This document shows positions 1 to 5,905 of a stretch of DNA of 64,000 nt, one piece after another (within the stretch, counting starts at the first letter, position 1; every line of letters begins with the position of its first letter). Position numbers and translations under genes: made by a program. The DNA comes from Vitreoscilla sp. (GTDB taxonomy: Bacteria > Pseudomonadota > Gammaproteobacteria > Burkholderiales > Neisseriaceae). The stretch spans positions 1-64,000 of the forward strand of contig JASLFS010000068.1 in the NCBI GenBank assembly GCA_030150505.1, in the 5' to 3' direction. The notes under the pieces were generated by a model. That model saw nothing but the letters and a program-made list of their open reading frames with translations. It ran no database searches and was not told where the DNA came from.

Positions 1-30
1 AAAAAAATAACCGCAAATGCGGTTTATTTT
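1..30 (-). terminator. Rho-independent terminator of tRNA-Leu
   Basis: Read on the minus strand, a stem of AACCGCA/TGCGGTT with a two-base loop is followed by A and a run of seven T, just after the CCA end of the tRNA. The plus-strand reading also has a T-rich tail, so it may work in both directions. Confidence 0.75.
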
Positions 31-31
31 G

Positions 32-116
32 TGGTGCCCAGGGACGGACTCGAACCGTCACACCTTGCGGCGGGGGATTTTGAGTCCCCTGCGTCTACCA
101 ATTTCGCCACCTGGGC
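32..116 (-). tRNA. leuX-like: tRNA-Leu (anticodon CAA)
   Basis: On the minus strand an 85-nt class II tRNA folds cleanly. The acceptor stem is GCCCAGG with CCTGGGC, followed by discriminator A and an encoded CCA. The D-arm contains the GGTAGACGC motif, the anticodon stem GGGGA/TCCCC encloses the seven-base loop CTCAAAA (anticodon CAA), a long variable arm follows, and the T-arm carries GGTTCGAGTCC. The sequence closely follows E. coli tRNA-Leu(CAA), which reads UUG codons. A promoter lies upstream and a terminator downstream, so it appears to be a single-gene transcript. Confidence 0.96.
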
Positions 117-146
117 GGTGGGTTTATTGCTTTTTCAAGAAGGTGA

Positions 147-174
147 ATTATACGGATTTAAAACGATTTGTAAA
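147..174 (-). promoter_or_regulatory. Sigma70-type promoter of tRNA-Leu
   Basis: On the minus strand TTTACA (169-174) and a perfect TATAAT (147-152) are separated by 16 bases. The predicted start would be about 20 bases before the mature tRNA 5' end. Confidence 0.6.
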
Positions 175-190
175 GTGTTTTTTTAATTTA

Positions 191-1066
191 TTAATCTTCT
201 TTTTTTAAATTAAGACCAAACTCATAAGCTAATTTCTTATTTTCGCCTGTAATGTTATGAACAAGTTGTGCGATTTTTTTTAATGGTAGGTCATTCAGAA
301 GTTCTGTGACCATGAGCTGAGCAGTTGGTGATAATTCATCACTAATTTCTTTTGGCATTGGGTGAATGATTAAAACCATTTCTCCACGACGCTGGTTACT
401 ATCTTCTTTAAGAGTATTTTGTACATCTATAACGCTACCACTTAAGAATGTTTCGTATGTTTTGGTGAGCTCACGAGCTAATGTAATGTGTCTATTGGGA
501 AATAAATTACTCATTTGTTCCAGTGTTGCTTCGATACGGTGCGGTGTTTCAAAAGTAACAATGGTGTAAGGACTATTTGCCCAGCTTTGTAGTAAGGTTT
601 CTCGTTCTTTGCTTTTTGCAGGTAAAAAGCCAGCGAAATAAAAATTAGGTTCGCTGATGCCAGCTGCACTTAAGGCTGTTATCACTGCGCTAGGTCCGCA
701 AATGGGAACAACCTTGTGATTCGCTTCTCGCACACGGGTTGCTAATTTTGCACCTGGATCACAAACAGCAGGTGTTCCTGCATCTGAAACTTGTGCCACT
801 ATTTTTCCTGCTTGTAAGGCTTCGATGACTTTGCTGGCCATTTGTTGTTCGTTTTGTTCACGGACGCTAAGCAGCTTGCCAGTAATGTTATAAGCACTTA
901 AAAGTTGTGCAGTTACTCTGGTGTCTTCCGCACAAATCAAATCAGCACGGCTTAAGACCGCTAATGCTCGCAATGAAATATCACTTAAGTTACCAATAGG
1001 TGTGGCAACAATGTATAAAGTTGATGTCTCTAGGCTGTCTACTGCTTTTTGAAAATGCTTTTGCAC
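191..1066 (-). CDS. rsmI: 16S rRNA (cytidine-1402-2'-O)-methyltransferase RsmI
   Basis: RsmI 2'-O-methylates C1402 of 16S rRNA in the decoding centre using SAM. The protein shows the family hallmarks of the tetrapyrrole-methylase fold: ATPIGNLSDISLRA near residues 21-34, CAEDTRVT, and VSDAGTPAVCDPG around residues 92-104. I chose the GTG at 1066 because the following residues (VQKHFQKA) line up with the start of neisserial RsmI (recalled as MFQKHLQKA). The frame remains open upstream to an ATG at 1156, but that would overlap the divergent yraN gene and add about 30 atypical residues. No strong ribosome binding site precedes the GTG. The length, about 291 residues, is normal. The gene is divergent from yraN, as I recall for Neisseria. 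Confidence 0.93.
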   Translation of the reverse strand: MQKHFQKAVDSLETSTLYIVATPIGNLSDISLRALAVLSRADLICAEDTRVTAQLLSAYNITGKLLSVREQNEQQMASKVIEALQAGKIVAQVSDAGTPAVCDPGAKLATRVREANHKVVPICGPSAVITALSAAGISEPNFYFAGFLPAKSKERETLLQSWANSPYTIVTFETPHRIEATLEQMSNLFPNRHITLARELTKTYETFLSGSVIDVQNTLKEDSNQRRGEMVLIIHPMPKEISDELSPTAQLMVTELLNDLPLKKIAQLVHNITGENKKLAYEFGLNLKKED

Positions 1067-1138
1067 GGCGTGAACCCAATTAGGAAATAACAAGTCTTCT
1101 ACTATAACATTTTTTTGAATTCTACTCGGAAGAAACCC

Positions 1139-1483
1139 ATGGCAGAACATTTGCAAAAAGGTAAGCTAGCGGAGCAACGTGCTTGGAAGTTTTTAAGAAA
1201 AGAATCCTGCCAATTAGTAGAGAAAAATTGGCATTGTCGTTATGGTGAAATTGATTTAATTGTTAAACAAAAAACAATTTTAATTTTTATTGAAGTGCGT
1301 TATCGTAGAAATAGTCAATTTGGAGGTGCGTTAGCGAGTATAAACTCTGCTAAAATAGCCAAATTAAAGCGTAGTGCTGAATACTATTTACAAAAAACAG
1401 GTTGGCAAGGTGAATGTCGCTTTGATGCTATCTTGATAGATGGGGGGAATGACCTCATCTGGTTAAAAAATATTTTGGAATAA
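1139..1483 (+). CDS. yraN: YraN family protein (UPF0102)
   Basis: A 114-residue member of the UPF0102 family, which has a restriction-endonuclease-like fold. The visible core is GEIDLIVK followed by IFIEVRYR, corresponding to the conserved acidic/basic nuclease-like motif; no biochemical function is firmly established for the family. The ATG at 1139 is preferred over a TTG at 1115 because GGAAG sits about seven bases before it and the protein then begins MAEHLQKGK, typical of the family. It is the first gene of yraN-gmhA-dolP, five bases ahead of gmhA, matching the E. coli yraN-diaA-dolP order. Confidence 0.88.
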   Translation: MAEHLQKGKLAEQRAWKFLRKESCQLVEKNWHCRYGEIDLIVKQKTILIFIEVRYRRNSQFGGALASINSAKIAKLKRSAEYYLQKTGWQGECRFDAILIDGGNDLIWLKNILE

Positions 1484-1488
1484 ATAAT

Positions 1489-2082
1489 ATGGATTTAAGT
1501 GCACGCGTTGCAGAACATTTTGTTGAGAGTATCGAGATTAAACAGGTTTGCCAGGATATTTTGTCATCAGAAATTGTCGCTGCTGCTGAGTTAATGGTCG
1601 GTGCTTTAGTGAATGACAGTAAAATACTGGCTTGTGGTAATGGTGGCTCTGCTTCAGATGCACAACATTTTGCAGCAGAATTAGTTGGTCGCTTTGAGAA
1701 AGAGCGTATGGGTTTGGCAGCCATTTCGTTGGCAACTGATACTTCTACGTTAACTGCGATTGCTAACGATTATGACTATGACTTAGTATTTTCTAAGCAA
1801 GTTAGAGCTTTGGGTAAAATGGGCGATGTTTTGTTGGCTATTTCTACCTCAGGTAACTCTGCTAATGTTTTAGAAGCAGTTCGTGCGGCTCATGAGCGAG
1901 GCATGGCTGTTGTAGCATTAACAGGTAAAGATGGCGGTAAAATAGCTGAAGAATTAAATAATGATGATATCCTATTAAATGTACCTCATGCTAGAACTGC
2001 TAGGATTCAAGAAGTCCATATTTTGGCAATTCATGCTATATGTGACTGTATTGATACACTGTTACTTGGAACCGGTGATTAA
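1489..2082 (+). CDS. gmhA: SIS-domain phosphoheptose isomerase (GmhA; DiaA-like position)
   Basis: A 197-residue single SIS-domain protein. GmhA isomerises sedoheptulose 7-phosphate for the heptose of the LPS/LOS inner core. Sugar-phosphate binding loops CGNGGSASDAQHF and ISTSGNS are present. The glutamate in HFAAELVGRF and the histidine in IQEVHILAIH correspond to the catalytic Glu and His of GmhA; as I recall E. coli DiaA, the paralogue at this syntenic position, it lacks that pair. That favours an active isomerase. It is followed by the BON lipoprotein gene after 29 bases with a good AGGGGTG site, so the three genes probably form an operon. Confidence 0.85.
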   Translation: MDLSARVAEHFVESIEIKQVCQDILSSEIVAAAELMVGALVNDSKILACGNGGSASDAQHFAAELVGRFEKERMGLAAISLATDTSTLTAIANDYDYDLVFSKQVRALGKMGDVLLAISTSGNSANVLEAVRAAHERGMAVVALTGKDGGKIAEELNNDDILLNVPHARTARIQEVHILAIHAICDCIDTLLLGTGD

Positions 2083-2111
2083 AATTAATTTTAAACAGGG
2101 GTGAAATAAAG

Positions 2112-2729
2112 ATGAAGCAATGGATTAGAGTGGCAGTATTAAGTGTTGGATTAACGACAGGATTAACAGGTTGTGTTGCTGCTATTTTTGGTGGTGCAAC
2201 AGCTGGTGTGTTGTCAGCAACTGACAGAAGAACAACAGGTGCTCAAGCTGATGATAAAACCATGGAAGTGCAGGTATCTTCAACCATTGCTAGTCATTTA
2301 AAAGAGCGCCCCCAAGTATCCAATAATGGTGATACGCCGATTGCTGTGAAAGTGATTAGCTATAATCGCAATATTTTATTGTTAGGCACAGTGCCGACAG
2401 AGGAAGATAAGCAGTTTGCGGAAAGAGTTGCTAAGTCGCAAACGCCAGCACGCCAAGTATATAATTATATTGAACTACAGAAAGATCGTACGTTTGGCGA
2501 AGTGAGTAATGATACATGGATTACTTCTAAAGTTCGCACTATGTTGTTGAATGCCAAAGGATATAATCCAAACCATGTCAAAATCATCACTTACAATGGT
2601 GCTAGTTATGTGTTCGGTATTTTGACTCCAGAAGAGCAAAGTGCCGTGAATCAGCAAGTTAGCACTACATCAGGTGTGCAAAAGGTTGTCACTTTGTACG
2701 AAACCTATATTCCTCATCAAGGATCGTAG
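2112..2729 (+). CDS. dolP: BON-domain outer-membrane lipoprotein (DolP/YraP, GNA2091-like)
   Basis: A 205-residue lipoprotein with a basic N-terminus, hydrophobic stretch and lipobox LTGC giving the lipidated cysteine at about residue 21. Two BON domains follow, roughly residues 48-120 and 125-200, the first containing VKVISYNRNILLLGTVPTEEDK and the second VKIITYNGASYVFG. In E. coli DolP supports outer-membrane integrity and BAM function at division sites; the neisserial orthologue is the GNA2091 antigen. It is the last gene of the yraN-gmhA-dolP group. A site AGGGGTG precedes the ATG. Confidence 0.92.
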   Translation: MKQWIRVAVLSVGLTTGLTGCVAAIFGGATAGVLSATDRRTTGAQADDKTMEVQVSSTIASHLKERPQVSNNGDTPIAVKVISYNRNILLLGTVPTEEDKQFAERVAKSQTPARQVYNYIELQKDRTFGEVSNDTWITSKVRTMLLNAKGYNPNHVKIITYNGASYVFGILTPEEQSAVNQQVSTTSGVQKVVTLYETYIPHQGS

Positions 2730-2742
2730 TTTTAAATCAATG

Positions 2743-2751
2743 TGTTATAAT
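2743..2751 (+). promoter_or_regulatory. Extended -10 promoter
   Basis: TGTTATAAT matches an extended -10 element (TGnTATAAT) 36 bases ahead of the next start codon. No convincing -35 is visible, as is usual for extended -10 promoters. Confidence 0.4.
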
Positions 2752-2787
2752 TTAAATCGTTTATTGAATTAACTAGGTATCATATCT

Positions 2788-3288
2788 ATGACAGAGCAGA
2801 GCAATAATCAGTCACTGAAAAAGGGCAGATTCTTTACTGGTCAAAAATTATTTTGGTCTTTTCTTATGGTGTTGGCAATTGCTGTAATTGCGTTGGTTGT
2901 TAGTGCATATTTTGCATTAAATAGGGAAAGTCCTGCTGCTGTGGTTGAGAATAAGCCTATGGTGGAAAATAGCGTGGAAGAAATAGCTTTGCATTCAGGT
3001 CATGAGGGCTTGCCTACATTTGCTGATGCAGGAAAAGCTGGTGATGTTGTTTTTGAAGAGGCATCGGCTCCTAATTTGGATCAATTGCTAGCAGATACCC
3101 ATGCAAGTGCGAAGCTACCTAAAACAGCGGAAGTTAAACCAGTTAATGTTGCTGAAGTGGCACCTAAAAAAGCAGAAGTTATTGTTGAGCCAATTAATAG
3201 CCAACCTGTGATTCGCCAAGAAAAATTGGGTGAGGTGAAAAAGGCGGGAAGCGATAAACCAAAAAGAGAAATTGATAATCTTTTTTGA
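2788..3288 (+). CDS. Hypothetical single-pass membrane protein with Pro/Lys-rich tail
   Basis: I do not recognise this 166-residue protein. Residues 1-20 are polar and basic, about 21-44 form one hydrophobic helix, and the remainder (about 120 residues) is low-complexity, rich in Val, Glu, Lys, Pro and Ala, with repeated segments such as VAEVAPKKAEVIVEP. This organisation (N-in, one membrane helix, extended periplasmic linker) resembles TonB-like or cell-envelope anchoring proteins, but no functional domain is evident. It has its own putative promoter and terminator, so it is probably monocistronic. Confidence 0.7.
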   Translation: MTEQSNNQSLKKGRFFTGQKLFWSFLMVLAIAVIALVVSAYFALNRESPAAVVENKPMVENSVEEIALHSGHEGLPTFADAGKAGDVVFEEASAPNLDQLLADTHASAKLPKTAEVKPVNVAEVAPKKAEVIVEPINSQPVIRQEKLGEVKKAGSDKPKREIDNLF

Positions 3289-3302
3289 TGATTGCCTAGT
3301 TT

Positions 3303-3333
3303 AAAAAAAGCTACTGAAAAGTAGCTTTTTTTA
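3303..3333 (+). terminator. Rho-independent terminator
   Basis: AAAAAAGCTAC and GTAGCTTTTTTT are separated by TGAAAA, 15 bases after the stop codon of the membrane protein. Confidence 0.85.
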
Positions 3334-3396
3334 TGCCTATTATTAAATTAGATAATTAATTTCCATGCGTTGAAATTAATATAATGAAACGTATTG

Positions 3397-3418
3397 TATC
3401 AATATATATATATTGATA
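3397..3418. promoter_or_regulatory. 22-bp perfect palindrome upstream of mmsA
   Basis: Two arms TATCAATATAT/ATATATTGATA form a perfect 22-bp palindrome with no spacer, 107 bases before the mmsA start codon. It may be an operator. The IclR-type regulator encoded just beyond mmsA is a candidate binder, which is inference from position only. Confidence 0.4.
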
Positions 3419-3441
3419 TGATGACAAAACATGATAGAGAG

Positions 3442-3464
3442 ATTATTCAATTTGGTTGAATAAT
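3442..3464. promoter_or_regulatory. Inverted repeat upstream of mmsA (candidate operator)
   Basis: Arms ATTATTCAA and TTGAATAAT (9 of 9 complementary) are separated by TTTGG. A further half-like copy TTATTCAATAAT occurs at 3486-3497, so one motif recurs around a possible promoter (TTGAGA at 3464-3469, 17 bases, TATTCA). The mmsA start has a strong AAGGAG site at 3514-3519. Confidence 0.45.
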
Positions 3465-3525
3465 TGAGAAACAAAGAGTTATAGGTTATTCAATAATATT
3501 ATAAAACAAAAATAAGGAGAAACAG

Positions 3526-5025
3526 ATGACAAACATTGTTGGTCATTTAATTAATGGCAAAATTGTTACTGATTTTGAAACTAAACAAGCTGTTTATAAT
3601 CCAGCAACGGGCGAAGTGACAAAAGAAGTTGCTTTAGCCAGTGTTAAAACGGTTACTGAGGCAATTGATGCGGCTGAGGCAGCATTCCCTGCTTGGCGTG
3701 ATACACCCGTGTTAAAGCGTGCTCGTGTTATGTTTAAGTTTAAAGAGTTACTTGAAATTAATCGCGAGAAAATCAGCGCATTAATCGGTGAAGAGCATGG
3801 CAAGATACTTCATGATGCGGCAGGGGAATTGCAACGAGGTATTGAGAATGTTGAATATGCATGTGGTGCACCTGAATTTTTAAAAGGTGAGTTTAGCAAG
3901 GGAGTTGGCCCAAATATCGACTCATGGAGTGAATTTCAGCCATTGGGCGTAGTAGCGGGTATTACGCCATTTAACTTCCCTGCAATGGTGCCTTTGTGGA
4001 TGTTCCCAATGGCAATTGTTTGTGGAAATACTTTTATTTTGAAGCCTTCTGAGCGTGATCCAAGTACTTCTTTGTTTATTGCACAGTTGTTAGAAGAAGC
4101 TGGGCTGCCTAGTGGCGTGATGAATGTGGTTAATGGTGACAAAGTTGCGGTGGATACGTTACTTGAGGATAAACGCGTTCAGGCTGTTAGTTTTGTAGGT
4201 TCAACTCCTATTGCCGAATACATTTATTCTACTGCAACAAAAAATGGCAAACGTTGCCAAGCTTTAGGTGGAGCAAAAAATCACGCAATCGTGATGCCTG
4301 ATGCTGATTTAGATAATGTGGTTAATTCTTTGCTAGGGGCTGCTTTTGGTTCTTCTGGTGAGCGTTGTATGGCTTTGTCTGTTGCTGTTGCTGTGGGTGA
4401 TGAAGTTGCTGATCGCTTGGTAGCTCAGATGACAGAGGCCATGAAGTCATTAAAAATGGGTGTGTATACTGACAATAATAATGATTTTGGTCCTGTTATC
4501 ACTCAAGCGCATCAGGAAAAAGTTAGAGGATATATTGATAGCGCAGAAGAGCAAGGAGCGACGATTGTTGTTGATGGTCGCCATGCGAAAGTTGCTGGCT
4601 ATGAAAATGGCTTTTTTGTTGGTGCAACGTTAATTGATGCGGTAACACCAGACATGAAAAGTTATCAAGAAGAGATTTTTGGACCAGTATTGCAGGTTGT
4701 TCGTGTTAAAACGATGCAGGAAGCCATGAAATTGATTAATGACCATGAATATGGCAATGGTACTTGTATTTACACGCGTGATGGTGAAGCGGCTCGTTAT
4801 TTCAGTGATTATATTCAAGTTGGTATGGTTGGAATTAATATTCCTCTTCCTGTGCCAGTTGCTTACCATAGTTTTGGTGGGTGGAAGCGTTCATTGTTTG
4901 GCGATTTATATGCTTATGGTCCAGATGGCGCTCGTTTTTATACTCGCCGTAAGACAATTACGCAACGTTGGCCAACATCTGAAGTTCGTGAAGGTGCTCA
5001 ATTTTCAATGCCAACTTTGGGATAA
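3526..5025 (+). CDS. mmsA: Methylmalonate-semialdehyde dehydrogenase (CoA-acylating)
   Basis: MmsA oxidatively decarboxylates malonate/methylmalonate semialdehyde to acetyl-CoA/propionyl-CoA with NAD+ and CoA, in valine, beta-alanine or inositol catabolism. The 499-residue length is typical. Family features are GVVAGITPFNFPAMVPLWMFP near residues 140-160, FVGSTPIAEYIY at the NAD fold, and the catalytic cysteine Cys281 in GSSGERCMALS. The gene stands alone; no mmsB, acyl-CoA dehydrogenase or inositol genes are adjacent. Strong AAGGAG ribosome binding site. Palindromes upstream and a convergent IclR regulator suggest substrate-controlled expression. Confidence 0.94.
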   Translation: MTNIVGHLINGKIVTDFETKQAVYNPATGEVTKEVALASVKTVTEAIDAAEAAFPAWRDTPVLKRARVMFKFKELLEINREKISALIGEEHGKILHDAAGELQRGIENVEYACGAPEFLKGEFSKGVGPNIDSWSEFQPLGVVAGITPFNFPAMVPLWMFPMAIVCGNTFILKPSERDPSTSLFIAQLLEEAGLPSGVMNVVNGDKVAVDTLLEDKRVQAVSFVGSTPIAEYIYSTATKNGKRCQALGGAKNHAIVMPDADLDNVVNSLLGAAFGSSGERCMALSVAVAVGDEVADRLVAQMTEAMKSLKMGVYTDNNNDFGPVITQAHQEKVRGYIDSAEEQGATIVVDGRHAKVAGYENGFFVGATLIDAVTPDMKSYQEEIFGPVLQVVRVKTMQEAMKLINDHEYGNGTCIYTRDGEAARYFSDYIQVGMVGINIPLPVPVAYHSFGGWKRSLFGDLYAYGPDGARFYTRRKTITQRWPTSEVREGAQFSMPTLG

Positions 5026-5036
5026 TGAATATATTT

Positions 5037-5067
5037 TAAAAGCCAAGCTATATGCTTGGCTTTTTTT
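5037..5067. terminator. Bidirectional terminator between mmsA and the IclR gene
   Basis: AAAAGCCAAGC, loop TATA plus T, then GCTTGGCTTTTTTT. The T run serves mmsA; the A run on the other side gives a T tail for the convergent regulator gene. Confidence 0.85.
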
Positions 5068-5072
5068 GATGG

Positions 5073-5843
5073 TTATGTGGAAAAAGCTTCTTGAAAAGCT
5101 TCCCCTAATTCATTGGCAGTTTGTCGTAATTTAGGCACAAAAGTGATTAAATCTTCTAAGCTTTTTCTTAATGATGGTGCATGGGTATATAGAGCAGCTA
5201 GAAATTCATTATTTTGCCCGTAAATGGGTACCGCACAAGCCACCATTCCCGCAACAAATTCTTCATTATCAATACCTAGTTGTGTACCAGAAATGCTATT
5301 GAGTTCTTGGTATAGAACTGTTTTGTCGGTTATTGTATTTTTGGTAAATGGGGTTAATGGCATTTTTTGAGTAATAAGTTTGCGGTCTTTTTCTGGCAGT
5401 TGGCTTAAAAATAACTTGCCACTGGCTGTACACCACATTGGTACTCTAGAGCCTATGGGTAGATTAATTTGAAGCGGCCAATTGCTTTGAATTCTATCGC
5501 CATAAACCATATCTGTGCCATCTGCAAAAGAGATGCCACATGTTTCTCCTATTTCGTTAGAGAGTTCTTTTAATAGGGTTTCTCTGACGATTTTCTTTTG
5601 TGTACTTTGCCACATGCCCAGTGCGACTTTCATGGCACGATGACCAGGCACAATTGAGCCTTTAATATCAGTGCGAATAAAGCCTTCTTGCTCTAGTTGT
5701 TGTAATAATCGGTGCACACTTGGTTTGGGAATCTTTAAGATGGTTGCCAAATCAAATGGATAGATAGGTGTTGTGGCTTCGGATATGAGTTCTAAAATTT
5801 CCAATACGCGGAGAATAGAAGAGCCTTTTTTACTTTGAGTCAT
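5073..5843 (-). CDS. IclR family transcriptional regulator
   Basis: A 256-residue regulator. Residues about 8-65 form the winged helix-turn-helix (VLEILELISE, then DLATILKIPKPSVHRLLQQLEQEGFI). The rest matches the IclR effector-binding GAF-like domain, with SFADGTDMVYGDRI, PIGSRVPMWCTASGKLFL and FVAGMVACAVPIY. IclR proteins are dimers controlling catabolic genes in response to small organic acids. Position next to mmsA and the palindromes in the mmsA promoter suggest it controls mmsA, which is inference. AAAGG lies about nine bases before the ATG. It may be cotranscribed from polA or have its own promoter after the intervening hairpin. Confidence 0.9.
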   Translation of the reverse strand: MTQSKKGSSILRVLEILELISEATTPIYPFDLATILKIPKPSVHRLLQQLEQEGFIRTDIKGSIVPGHRAMKVALGMWQSTQKKIVRETLLKELSNEIGETCGISFADGTDMVYGDRIQSNWPLQINLPIGSRVPMWCTASGKLFLSQLPEKDRKLITQKMPLTPFTKNTITDKTVLYQELNSISGTQLGIDNEEFVAGMVACAVPIYGQNNEFLAALYTHAPSLRKSLEDLITFVPKLRQTANELGEAFQEAFST

Positions 5844-5861
5844 AGGTTGACCTTTGTAAGT

Positions 5862-5885
5862 CGGTGGTAGTTCAATCTACCACCG
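5862..5885 (-). terminator. Hairpin between polA and the IclR gene
   Basis: CGGTGGTAG and CTACCACCG form a perfect nine-pair stem around TTCAAT. It lies 20 bases past the polA stop codon. No T run follows on the minus strand, so it may be a weak terminator, an mRNA 3'-end stabiliser or a protein site. Confidence 0.4.
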
Positions 5886-5905
5886 TATCTTTCTGATTAC
5901 TTAAT

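Noticed and set aside
1067..1156. ATG at 1156 as start of RsmI
   Set aside because: It would overlap the divergent yraN coding region and add about 30 residues not seen in the family; GTG 1066 fits the expected N-terminus.
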